From: an uncultured Lachnospiraceae bacterium
GTDB taxonomy: Bacteria > Bacillota > Clostridia > Lachnospirales > Lachnospiraceae
Length of the DNA stretch: 47,493 nt
Direction of reading: 5' to 3'
NCBI GenBank assembly: GCA_910589105.1
Contig: CAJUST010000002.1
Span: 82,087 to 129,579 of the forward strand
The notes under the pieces were generated by a model, which was given only the letters and a program-made list of their open reading frames with translations, was not told where the DNA came from and did not search any database. This document shows, piece after piece, positions 31,376-39,785 of this stretch. The first letter of the stretch is position 1, and each line of letters opens with the position of its first letter. The translations under genes and the position numbers were made by a program.

Positions 31376-34150
31376 ATGAAATTTATCGGAATCACAGGAG
31401 GCGCAGGAGCCGGAAAGTCGAAAATCCTGCGTTATATAGAACAGGAATATCCCGCAAAAATAGTTTTGGCAGACGAGCTTGCCCATGAGCTTATGCAGTC
31501 CGGCTCTGAATGTTTTGCGAAACTCAAAGACGCATTTGAAGGAGAGGACATTTATACTAAGGAAGGCGGCTTTGACTCCGCAAAACTTGCCGCAGTCATT
31601 TTTTCTGACAGCGGGAAACGGGAAACGCTAAACAAAATCGTCCACCCCGCAGTGAAGCAGGAAATTTTGCGTCTTGTCGAGAAAGAGCGAAAAGAGGAAA
31701 TATATTCTTATTTTATTTTAGAAGCGGCTCTTTTAATTGAAGAAGGATATGATAAAATATGTGATGAGCTTTGGTTAATTGACGCAGCCGAACCAATCCG
31801 GCGGAAACGGCTAAAAGAAACGAGAGGATACTCTGATGAAAAAATTGACGATATATTAGGGAGCCAGCTTTCTGATTCAGAGTACCGCAGGCATTGCGCT
31901 GTCGTGATTGAAAATAACGGTACGTTAGAAGAAGCTTATGAAGAAATTCAAAAAGCATTTGCCAGACATGGTGAGGTAGGAGGCAGTGAGATGGAAAAAA
32001 GGCAGATAGGAGAAGATTTGGTATTCGGTCTTGACATCGGGACGCGTAATGTCGTCGGAACAGTCGGATACCGGATTGACAAAGAATTTATCGTGCTTGC
32101 GCAGCATTCAATCGAACATGAAACGCGCGCAATGTTAGATGGGCAGATTCATCACATTGGAAGGGTTGGAAATACGATTCGCCGTGTAAAAGAAGCATTA
32201 GAAGATCAGATCGGCCAGACGCTTACTTCTGTCTGCGTCGCAGCGGCAGGACGTGTCTTAAAGACTGTGACGACCCATATCGAATACGATTTTGAAGTGG
32301 AAAGCGTCGTGCTTGCAGAAGATATTCATACATTGGATTTGTTAGGGATTGAAAAAGCCCAAAAAGAGCTTCAGGAAAAAAATGATACGAACTACAAATT
32401 TTACTGTGTCGGGTATTCCGTTGTCAAATATTATTTGAATGGGGAAATTTTCCAAAGCATAGAAAGCCATAAGGCGGAAAAAATCGCGGAAGACATTATT
32501 GTCACATTTTTGCCGGAAGACGTAATAGACGGGCTTTATGCGGCAGTCGGCATAGCCGGTCTGTCCGTAGCGAACATGACATTAGAGCCGATTGCCGCGA
32601 TTGACATTGCCATACCGGAAAACTTCCGTATGCTTAATATCGCCTTGATTGACGTGGGGGCGGGCACGTCCGATATTTCCGTGACAAGAGACGGAAGCAT
32701 TATCGCATATGGCATGATTCCGCTTGCGGGAGATGAGATAACGGAAGTCATTGTCCAGAAGTATCTGGTCGATTTCCAAATGGCGGAATATATGAAACTG
32801 GCCTCTACGTTAGGGGGCGAGGTGGAATATACGGATATTATGATGTTAGACCATAAAATCAGCTCGGAAGAAGTCTGGGAGCTGACGGACGAAGTTGTAG
32901 AGCGGATTACGACAGAAGTTGCAGATAAAATTATCGAATTAAACGGCGGTGAGACAGTCAAGGCGGCGTTTATTGTCGGCGGCGGCGGAAAAGCGCATGG
33001 ATTTGACACAAGGCTTGCGGATAAGCTGGAGCTTCCGTATGAGCGTGTGGCGCTGCGCGGGGAAGAAGTCCTGCGGCAAGTCACATTTGAACAGCCGGGA
33101 GTGAAGAAAGATCCTCTGCTCGTTACGCCGGTCGGCATTTGCTTAAATTATTTTGAACAGCGGAATAGCTTTATTATGGTGCATTTTAACGGTGAACGGA
33201 TTAAATTGTATGACAATAACCGTTTGACAATCGTCGACGCCGCGCTACAGGCGGGCTTTCCAAATGAATATCTGTTCCCAAAACGGGGCAGGGAAATTAA
33301 TTTTACGGTAAACGGAAGCCCGAGGATTGCAAGAGGGGAAGCCGGGGAATCTGCGGTTGTCAAAGTAAACGGGAAACTGACGAACATTAACGCGCCTTTG
33401 ATTGCAAACAGTTATATTACAGTTGAGCCGTCAACGGCGGGAGACGCCGCAAAAGTGACGCTTGCAGATATAACGGATTATACCGAAGAATCTGTGACGT
33501 TTATTGTCAATGGAAAGACGATACGCTGTCCAAAATTTGTAGAAGTCAACGGCAGTATTGAACTTTCTTCCTATGAAGTCCATGAAGGGGACGTCATCGA
33601 GACGAGAAATTTCTATACAATCGCGCAGCTTGCAGAATTTATGGACGTGGAAATCGACATGGATTTTGAAATACTTGTGAATAACCGCCCTGCCGGATTT
33701 CAGACGTTAATTTATGAGAATTTTACAATAGACTGGGAAGTGTTAAACGTACAATATGAAGAAACGCTGCCCGTGATTGCCGTAAAACCAGAAGCGTCAG
33801 CGCAGATTGAGGATAAAAACACAGAGCCAGAGCTCTTACCTACGCCACAGCCGTCTGATGAATTAGAGAAAAAATCAGAAGAACCAAAAGAGAAGGGCGG
33901 ACAGCCGGAAGAAGACGCCGGATATCCGCAAAACCCATGGGTCGCAATTCGGATTACGGTAAATGGGGAACCCGTGACGCTTACCGGAAAAATGGACTAT
34001 ATATTTGTCGATATTTTTGATTTTATAAACTTTGACCTGGCGGACTCAAGGGGGCGGGCGATTGTCACGACTGTCAATGGAGACTCCGCGGGCTATATGC
34101 AGCCGCTTTACAGTGGAGATGAAGTGGAAATTTATTGGAAAGAGACTTAA
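31376..34150 (+). CDS. Dephospho-CoA kinase fused to an FtsA-like ATPase
   Basis: One uninterrupted 924-residue frame. Residues 1-205 are a full-length CoaE kinase (P-loop GGAGAGKS 8-15; LADELAHELM; VIFSDSGKRETLNKIVHP), which finishes coenzyme A synthesis. From residue 206 an FtsA/actin-type ATPase begins (DLVFGLDIGTRNVVG; LIDVGAGTSDISV; AAFIVGGGGKAHG), followed by a C-terminal part with VNG-rich, beta-grasp-like segments and an acidic Pro/Glu linker. At the junction AGGAGG (31978-31983) sits 7 bases before in-frame ATG 31991, so a separate 719-residue FtsA-like protein can also be made. The two parts are normally separate genes, so the fusion may be real or may come from a one-base indel. 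Confidence 0.88.
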   Translation: MKFIGITGGAGAGKSKILRYIEQEYPAKIVLADELAHELMQSGSECFAKLKDAFEGEDIYTKEGGFDSAKLAAVIFSDSGKRETLNKIVHPAVKQEILRLVEKERKEEIYSYFILEAALLIEEGYDKICDELWLIDAAEPIRRKRLKETRGYSDEKIDDILGSQLSDSEYRRHCAVVIENNGTLEEAYEEIQKAFARHGEVGGSEMEKRQIGEDLVFGLDIGTRNVVGTVGYRIDKEFIVLAQHSIEHETRAMLDGQIHHIGRVGNTIRRVKEALEDQIGQTLTSVCVAAAGRVLKTVTTHIEYDFEVESVVLAEDIHTLDLLGIEKAQKELQEKNDTNYKFYCVGYSVVKYYLNGEIFQSIESHKAEKIAEDIIVTFLPEDVIDGLYAAVGIAGLSVANMTLEPIAAIDIAIPENFRMLNIALIDVGAGTSDISVTRDGSIIAYGMIPLAGDEITEVIVQKYLVDFQMAEYMKLASTLGGEVEYTDIMMLDHKISSEEVWELTDEVVERITTEVADKIIELNGGETVKAAFIVGGGGKAHGFDTRLADKLELPYERVALRGEEVLRQVTFEQPGVKKDPLLVTPVGICLNYFEQRNSFIMVHFNGERIKLYDNNRLTIVDAALQAGFPNEYLFPKRGREINFTVNGSPRIARGEAGESAVVKVNGKLTNINAPLIANSYITVEPSTAGDAAKVTLADITDYTEESVTFIVNGKTIRCPKFVEVNGSIELSSYEVHEGDVIETRNFYTIAQLAEFMDVEIDMDFEILVNNRPAGFQTLIYENFTIDWEVLNVQYEETLPVIAVKPEASAQIEDKNTEPELLPTPQPSDELEKKSEEPKEKGGQPEEDAGYPQNPWVAIRITVNGEPVTLTGKMDYIFVDIFDFINFDLADSRGRAIVTTVNGDSAGYMQPLYSGDEVEIYWKET

Positions 34151-34153
34151 ACA

Positions 34154-34951
34154 ATGGAATTACTTAGCATTGCAAGCGGGAGCAGTGGAAACTGCATAAT
34201 GGCGGGAAGCGCCAACAGCCACGTTTTAATAGACGCAGGGATCAGCGGAAGGAAAATTGAACAGGGCTTAAATGAATATGGGCATAAAACTTCTGAAATG
34301 AAGGGCGTATTAATTACCCATGAGCATATTGACCATATAGGCGGCCTTGGCGTAATTGCCAGAAGATACGGCGTTCCCATATATGCGACAGAGAATACGA
34401 AACAGGCAATTTTAAATACAAAGTCTGTCGGAAAAATTGACGAAAGCCTGTTCCATGTCATTGCGCCGGACGAACCGTTTACGGTGGGGGAACTTGAAAT
34501 TGCTCCTTTTTCCATTTCCCACGATGCGGCAGATCCGGTTGCGTATGTGATAAGAAGCAGAGGGAAATCGGCGGGAGTTGTGACGGATCTTGGAAATTAC
34601 AACTCTTATATTGTAGAAAAATTAAGGGGGATTCATCTTTTGCTGTTAGAAGCAAATCATGATATACATATGCTTCAAACGGGTTCATACCCCTATTATT
34701 TAAAACAGAGGATTTCCGGAGAACGGGGACATTTGTCCAATGAGCGGTGTGGGCAGCTTTTGGCGGAAATCCTCCATGATGACGTCCATGCGGTTATGCT
34801 GGGGCATTTAAGCAAGGAAAATAATTATCCTGAGCTTGCATATGAAACGGTAAAACTGGAAATCAGTATGGGGCTTTGCCCCTACAAAGGAGAGGACTTT
34901 CCCTTGTATGTTGCAAAGAGAAGCAGCGTTTCTAAGCTTTTAGAAGTTTGA
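34154..34951 (+). CDS. walJ: Metallo-beta-lactamase-fold hydrolase, WalJ/YycJ type
   Basis: A 265-residue MBL-fold protein with the metal motif THEHIDH (H56, H58, D60, H61), an early IASGSSGNC block typical of YycJ/WalJ, and later histidines in HDAADP and LGHLSKENN. YycJ is a 5'-3' exonuclease linked to mismatch repair and the WalRK locus; here it ends the polA operon instead, starting 3 bases after the previous stop. Nuclease activity is inferred from the family. Confidence 0.88.
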   Translation: MELLSIASGSSGNCIMAGSANSHVLIDAGISGRKIEQGLNEYGHKTSEMKGVLITHEHIDHIGGLGVIARRYGVPIYATENTKQAILNTKSVGKIDESLFHVIAPDEPFTVGELEIAPFSISHDAADPVAYVIRSRGKSAGVVTDLGNYNSYIVEKLRGIHLLLLEANHDIHMLQTGSYPYYLKQRISGERGHLSNERCGQLLAEILHDDVHAVMLGHLSKENNYPELAYETVKLEISMGLCPYKGEDFPLYVAKRSSVSKLLEV

Positions 34952-34962
34952 TTGGAAAAAAG

Positions 34963-34999
34963 TAAACCCCCTGAAACATATAACGTTTCAGGGGGTTTA
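34963..34999. terminator. Shared terminator between walJ and the sucrose operon
   Basis: A perfect 15-bp stem TAAACCCCCTGAAAC / GTTTCAGGGGGTTTA has a 7-base loop. On the minus strand it is followed by CTTTTTTCC, so it best serves the minus-strand operon, but its strength suggests two-way function. Confidence 0.9.
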
Positions 35000-35026
35000 T
35001 ATATGATAAATTAGTAAGGGGGCTTT

Positions 35027-35665
35027 TTAAACAGGCGGTTCTTTTAACCGCTGTTGCGCGTCCTTCCATGTTTCTTCGTCAAATTCTAAGTCCCGGAAAT
35101 AAAATTTTTTATCTGCATCGGTAATGCTTCGGATTACGCGGCAGGGATTTCCGGCGGCGATGCTATAGTCAGGAATATCTCTCGTCACGACGCTTCCTGC
35201 GCCAATTACAGTATTGCTTCCAATATGCGCGCCGGGACAGATGACAGTGTTTCCACCAATCCAGACATTATCGCCAATCGTGATTTCTATGCCATATTCA
35301 TATAATGTGTTGCGGGTAAGCGGATGTACAGGGTGGCCGGCTGTGTAAATCGCCACATTCGGGGCAAGCATACAGTTGTCGCCGATCATGACTTTTGCCA
35401 CATCTAAAATGGTGCAGTTGTAATTTGCATAGAAGTTTTTGCCGACTTCAATGTTTTTTCCATAATCGCAGTAGAAGGGCGGATTGACAAAAGCGTTTTC
35501 CGATTTTCCAAATAATTCTTTGACTATGTTTTTTATAGCGTCAAAGTCCGAACGGTCAGTTGTGTTTAATATCTGCGTCAGCCTTCTGGCTGTTTTTTGT
35601 TCATTTAAAACGGAATCGTCCGTGATATAAGGCAGATTTAAGTCTCGTCTTTCGTTATTTGTCAT
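35027..35665 (-). CDS. Sugar O-acetyltransferase, Maa/LacA family
   Basis: A 212-residue left-handed beta-helix enzyme that moves acetyl from acetyl-CoA to a sugar hydroxyl. Hexapeptide repeats run from IEVGKNFYANYNCTILD to IGSNTVIGAGSVVTRDIP. The catalytic His is in YTAGHPVHP, and the C-terminal block AAGNPCRVIR is typical. Its start overlaps the lacI-type gene by 11 bases, so it is the last gene of the sucrose operon. The true acceptor sugar is unknown. Confidence 0.92.
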   Translation of the reverse strand: MTNNERRDLNLPYITDDSVLNEQKTARRLTQILNTTDRSDFDAIKNIVKELFGKSENAFVNPPFYCDYGKNIEVGKNFYANYNCTILDVAKVMIGDNCMLAPNVAIYTAGHPVHPLTRNTLYEYGIEITIGDNVWIGGNTVICPGAHIGSNTVIGAGSVVTRDIPDYSIAAGNPCRVIRSITDADKKFYFRDLEFDEETWKDAQQRLKEPPV

Positions 35666-36653
35666 AGGGGTTCTCCTTTGTTTGATAATCAGTAATAGAG
35701 TAGCCGAGCTTTACTTCTTTTGGAGCGGCGTCTTTTTGGTTTATTTGTTCTAAAAGCATCCGGACTGCAGTTTCGCCGCATGTCTCAAAGGAATAATGTA
35801 CTGTAATAATCGGCGGAGATGTAACTCTCGCAATATCCGAGTCGTCTTGTCCCGTAACGAGTATTTGATCCGGTACGGTTATTCCATGTTCGGCAAGGAA
35901 CTGCATAGCTCCTGCCGCCATGGAATCCGTGGCGCAGAGAATGGCGTCCAAACCAGGATACTGCGATAGGAGCTCTCTTGTTTTTTCATAGCCGGAAATT
36001 ACGGTAAAGTCTGCGGTAATATGCTGGCCGGCAAGAGCTTCAAAGCCTCTGTCCCGCACAGCATCGCAGTATCCGCGGTAACGTTTTGCCCCTGCCGCTT
36101 CGTCAGAAAGGATTGCATTCATGTAGGCTAGGTTTCTCTTTCCTTTCTCTAAGACATATTCTGTGATGTCATAGGCGGCATGGTAGTCGTCATGGTAAAC
36201 GCAAAACTGCCCGTGAAGCTTTTGTCCGGTGATGACGGCGGGCACAGTTAAGTGTTTGAGCAGGCGCTTATGTTCTTCCGAAAAAACGGTCGCTGCCAGT
36301 ATCAGGCCGTCTACCTGTTTTCTGTTGAAGGATAACAGATATTCTAACTCTTTTTTCGGGTCGTTTTCCGTAACGGCAAGCAGCATTTGATAGTTGCTCT
36401 TATTTAGGACAGAAAGGATTCCTTCTACAATTTTTCCGATCGAAGCAGAAGCGATTTTCGGGACGATAACGCCTATCATATTTGTCTTTTTTGTCCGAAG
36501 GGTCTGCGCCTGTACGGAAGGGCGGTATCCGGTTTCCTCTACGACTTTGCGGATAGCTTCCCGTTTTTCTTGTGAGATGTATCCGTGATTAAAGTAGCGG
36601 GAAACAGCGGAATTAGATACGCCTGCTAATTTTGCAATGTCAGATACATTCAT
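35655..36653 (-). CDS. LacI-family transcription regulator
   Basis: A 332-residue repressor: N-terminal helix-turn-helix (NVSDIAKLAGVSNSAVSRYF, residues 2-21), hinge, and periplasmic-binding-type sensor (about 60-332; IGVIVPKIAS, DAILCATDSMAAGAMQFL, TVHYSFETCGETAVRMLLEQ). I use ATG 36653 with GAGGA about 8 bases upstream rather than the longer frame. It lies within the sucrose operon and overlaps its neighbours, so it is probably an autoregulated local repressor. The operator at 39507-39520 is its most likely site, though CcpA could bind there too. Confidence 0.9.
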   Translation of the reverse strand: MNVSDIAKLAGVSNSAVSRYFNHGYISQEKREAIRKVVEETGYRPSVQAQTLRTKKTNMIGVIVPKIASASIGKIVEGILSVLNKSNYQMLLAVTENDPKKELEYLLSFNRKQVDGLILAATVFSEEHKRLLKHLTVPAVITGQKLHGQFCVYHDDYHAAYDITEYVLEKGKRNLAYMNAILSDEAAGAKRYRGYCDAVRDRGFEALAGQHITADFTVISGYEKTRELLSQYPGLDAILCATDSMAAGAMQFLAEHGITVPDQILVTGQDDSDIARVTSPPIITVHYSFETCGETAVRMLLEQINQKDAAPKEVKLGYSITDYQTKENPYDK

Positions 36654-38494
36654 GAAAGTTTCCTCTTTTTCAGGTAGCAAAATTCATATGGCATAAGCCG
36701 GAGACAATCCGGGGTCTTATCCCCGCCTGAAATTAAGTCAGTATAAATGCCGTCCGGCGCGTTTAAACATGCTGTTTTTTCATCTTCGCTGAAATTAAAT
36801 GCGCCGATAAGCGTTTCCCCGCCATAAGACCTCTCGATAGAAAGGATCGCGTTGTTTTGTGTTTCTACGGTTCTTGCGTCTGCCTCTGCGCAGAAGACGC
36901 GTTCCGTTTTCCTGATTTGCTCTAACAGCTCAAGCCCATGAAAAAGTTTCCCTTCCACTGTGTTTAAATCAGTTATGCGATTGGCAAGCGTCCAGTTCAT
37001 GGCGCCCCGATGCAGATAACGCGAGTCGCCTGCTTTTTTTGGGTTCTCTTTGTAGGAATAGTCATTGACTTGGCCAATTTCGTCGCCACTGTAAAGCATC
37101 GGGATTCCTGACTGCATAAACATACAGGCGTGGAGCATGAGATCAAGTTGAATAGCCTTTGCCATGGCGTTATCATCTTGTTCAAATCCCGCTTTTTCTA
37201 TGCCGCACATAGACGCGGTTGCGCCACAGAATCTTGCGTCTTTCGTCACGGGGTCGTCATTGTAGAGCTCTCCGCGGCTGACGCTGTTTCCCGCTAATCC
37301 TCTGAAATAGTCATTTAGGTATTGTTTGTGGGGAATTTCGGCAAATCCCTCTTTTTCTAAGGAAGGATAGTCAAGACCCCAGCCAATGTCATCATGGCAT
37401 CTTAGGTAGTTTAAGAAAATATATTCTTTTGGCAGGGAATGGAGAATGTCAAGCTGGCGTTTCAGCAGGCGGACGTCTCTTGTGGCTACCGTATGCCATG
37501 TGGCGGCCATTGTCGTTACATTGTAGAGCATATGGCATTCGGGTTTTTCCACAGTCCCAAAATAGGGAACGACTTTTTCCGGTTCCATAACGACTTCACC
37601 AAGCAGCAAGACGCTCGGGCAGACAATTTCACTGATAATCCGCATTAAACGCACGATGGTATGCGCTTGTGGCAGGTTTCGGCAGTTTGTGTGTAATTCC
37701 TTCCATATATAAGGGACGGCGTCCAGACGGATAATGTCAATTCCCTTATTTGCCAGAAACAGGAAGTTGTAGATCATTTCGTTAAAAACTCTTGGATTTT
37801 TATAATTTAAGTCCCATTGGTAGGGATAAAAGCTTGTCATAACGTAATGTCTGCAGTCATCTAGCCATGTGAAGTTTCCGGGCGCCGTTGTCGGGAAGAC
37901 TTGTGGGACAGTCTGCTCGTATTGGGACGGTATTTCATAGTTGTCATAAAAGAAGTAGCGGCTCATATATTCCCCGTCGCCCTGCCGCGCTTTTTTTGCC
38001 CATTCATGGTCTTCCGATGTATGGTTCATGACAAAGTCCATGCAGACATGGATTCCTTTTTTGTGACAGGCAAAAGTCAGGCGTTCCAAATCTTCCATGG
38101 TTCCAAGTTCTTTTTTTACAGTCCTAAAATCGGAAACGGCATAGCCGCCGTCAGAACGGCCGTCCGGCGTTTCTAAAAAGGGCATAAGGTGGATATAGTT
38201 GACGCTGCACTGCTCTATGTAATCCAGTTTTTTTTCCACGCCTGTCAGGTTTTGGGCAAAATTGTCGATGTAGAACATCATGCCCAACAGGTCGTTTTTT
38301 TTATACCAGCCGGGTTCCGTCTCACGCAGGGAATCACGCGCTTTTAATTCGCGCCTGCGTTCCTTGTAAAATTGAAACATATTGTCACAAAGTTCGGCAA
38401 ACATGGAAGGGTTTCCATAGAGTTCCATATAGAGCCAGCGCAGTTCATCATGCCGGCAGGATAATCTTTTTTCGAATATCTGGTTTGTTTGCAT
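36650..38494 (-). CDS. GH13 amylosucrase-like sucrose-active enzyme
   Basis: A 614-residue retaining glycoside hydrolase/transglucosylase. The nucleophile is D258 in GIDIIRLDAVPYIWKE, the acid/base is E300 in LLGEVVMEP, and the third acid is D368 in LRCHDDIGW. An N-terminal helical domain (1-85) and the LPQAHTIVRL segment after the nucleophile resemble GH13 subfamily 4 (amylosucrase, sucrose hydrolase). It would split sucrose, releasing fructose and either forming glucan or free glucose. The next gene upstream is a fructokinase, which fits. There is no signal peptide, so it acts in the cytosol. Confidence 0.87.
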   Translation of the reverse strand: MQTNQIFEKRLSCRHDELRWLYMELYGNPSMFAELCDNMFQFYKERRRELKARDSLRETEPGWYKKNDLLGMMFYIDNFAQNLTGVEKKLDYIEQCSVNYIHLMPFLETPDGRSDGGYAVSDFRTVKKELGTMEDLERLTFACHKKGIHVCMDFVMNHTSEDHEWAKKARQGDGEYMSRYFFYDNYEIPSQYEQTVPQVFPTTAPGNFTWLDDCRHYVMTSFYPYQWDLNYKNPRVFNEMIYNFLFLANKGIDIIRLDAVPYIWKELHTNCRNLPQAHTIVRLMRIISEIVCPSVLLLGEVVMEPEKVVPYFGTVEKPECHMLYNVTTMAATWHTVATRDVRLLKRQLDILHSLPKEYIFLNYLRCHDDIGWGLDYPSLEKEGFAEIPHKQYLNDYFRGLAGNSVSRGELYNDDPVTKDARFCGATASMCGIEKAGFEQDDNAMAKAIQLDLMLHACMFMQSGIPMLYSGDEIGQVNDYSYKENPKKAGDSRYLHRGAMNWTLANRITDLNTVEGKLFHGLELLEQIRKTERVFCAEADARTVETQNNAILSIERSYGGETLIGAFNFSEDEKTACLNAPDGIYTDLISGGDKTPDCLRLMPYEFCYLKKRKLS

Positions 38495-38524
38495 AGGTTC
38501 ACCTCCTTGGCGGGGATTTAATGG

Positions 38525-39481
38525 TTATTGGATTAGCGCTTGAATTTCCGTTTTGTCTGGCATAACGCGCAGGGCGCCTTTTTTTGTTGTAACGATAGAG
38601 GCGGCGGCATTTGCGAATTTTAGCATTTCAGTGAGCTGCTGGGCGGTAAATTCCACAAATCCATGTTCTAATATATAGTGTAAAATGCAGGCGCAGAACG
38701 TGTCTCCCGCTCCTGTAGTGTCTTTTACAAAAGGCTGTTCATAAGCGGGATATTCCACAAAGCAGTTTTTTGTATATGCGCGGCTTCCGTCTTTACCCAT
38801 AGATAACAGGATAAGCGGTATATTATAGATTTTTTTCAGGGCAATAATGCCTTGGTCAAAGTTGCTTTCTCCTGTAAACCATTGGAGTTCATTGTCGGAT
38901 ATTTTCAAAATCTGGCAATGCGCCATACAAAAAGAGATTTGCTTTCTTGCTTCTTCCAGCGAGTTCCACAGGGGTTCTCTTAGGTTTGGGTCAAAGGAAA
39001 GCAGGGCGCCGCTTTCTTCCGCCAGCCTGATTGCTTTTTTTGTGGCGGCGCGGCAAGGCTCATGCGTCATGGACAGAGAGCCATAGTGGAATATTTTACA
39101 GTTTTTAATTAGATCTTCATCGAGGTCATCTTCATTTAACATCATATCGGCGCCCGGATTGCGGCAAAAAGAAAATTTTCTGTCGCCGTCTGGCGTTTTA
39201 TGGACAAATGCCAAAGTAGTATGAGTTTTTTTATCCCGTACAAGTCCGTTTGCGCCGATGTGGCATTCTTCCAGCGTCTGTTTAAGCTGGGTTCCAAAAA
39301 TGTCAGTTCCCACCTTGCCGATAAACGCGGTCTTTCGGCCTAGCTTTGCCAGCATGGCAAGCGCATTGCAGGGGGCGCCTCCGGGATTGGCTTCTAATAG
39401 CGGATTGCCTTGAGCGCTTAAGCCATGTTCCGTGAAGTCGATTAACAGTTCGCCTAGGGCGGTTACGTCATAGTATGCCAT
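38525..39481 (-). CDS. Fructokinase, PfkB family
   Basis: A 318-residue ribokinase-fold kinase phosphorylating fructose to fructose-6-phosphate. Visible motifs are the N-terminal ALGELLIDF and NPGGAPCNAL with KLGRKTAFIGKVG, and the anion-hole/catalytic DTTGAGD with base D260. GGAGG (plus 39490-39494) is 8 bases before ATG 39481, which decides the start over ATG 39496. It is the first gene of the operon with the GH13 enzyme, LacI regulator and acetyltransferase; together they make a sucrose-use unit without a transporter in the window. Confidence 0.92.
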   Translation of the reverse strand: MAYYDVTALGELLIDFTEHGLSAQGNPLLEANPGGAPCNALAMLAKLGRKTAFIGKVGTDIFGTQLKQTLEECHIGANGLVRDKKTHTTLAFVHKTPDGDRKFSFCRNPGADMMLNEDDLDEDLIKNCKIFHYGSLSMTHEPCRAATKKAIRLAEESGALLSFDPNLREPLWNSLEEARKQISFCMAHCQILKISDNELQWFTGESNFDQGIIALKKIYNIPLILLSMGKDGSRAYTKNCFVEYPAYEQPFVKDTTGAGDTFCACILHYILEHGFVEFTAQQLTEMLKFANAAASIVTTKKGALRVMPDKTEIQALIQ

Positions 39482-39506
39482 AGATAGATCCTCCATTTTA
39501 GTATTG

Positions 39507-39520
39507 TGTGATCGGTTTCA
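39507..39520 (-). promoter_or_regulatory. cre / LacI-type operator before the fructokinase gene
   Basis: On the minus strand TGAAACCGATCACA matches the CcpA cre pattern TGWNANCGNTNWCA at every defined position. It lies 25 bases upstream of the start codon, just after a -10-like TATAAA, so a bound protein would block transcription. LacI-type sucrose repressors use similar TGAAACCG half-sites, so either regulator could act here. Confidence 0.65.
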
Positions 39521-39785
39521 TATTTTTATAGGATATATGGTATTCTTTAGATTGTAAATAGGCGTTTTTGATAAATTTGGCATAAGAATTTTGTGCAAAC
39601 TATATGAAATTGATTTCAGCTTGTTTGCATTTTCGATGTGATCCGCTGACTGCTTTCTGTCTGTTTGGCTTATATTTTTTTGAAAAAATAATGTAAAAAA
39701 GTGGTTGTAAAATGGCAGGAAAGATTCTATAATGAGAATAACTGTACATTTTGTGAACAATTTTCAGAAGGAGGTCTTATTTGTT
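39521..39785. other. Divergent intergenic region
   Basis: AT-rich spacer between the minus-strand sucrose operon and the plus-strand M60 gene. It contains the minus-strand promoter area (TTTACA and TATAAA-like boxes near 39530-39560) on the left and the M60 promoter on the right. No reading frame or RNA is apparent. Confidence 0.6.
39705..39733 (+). promoter_or_regulatory. Promoter of the M60 peptidase gene
   Basis: TTGTAA (39705-39710), a 17-base spacer and perfect TATAAT (39728-39733), about 45 bases before the AAGGAGG ribosome-binding site. A strong sigma-A promoter. Confidence 0.75.
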
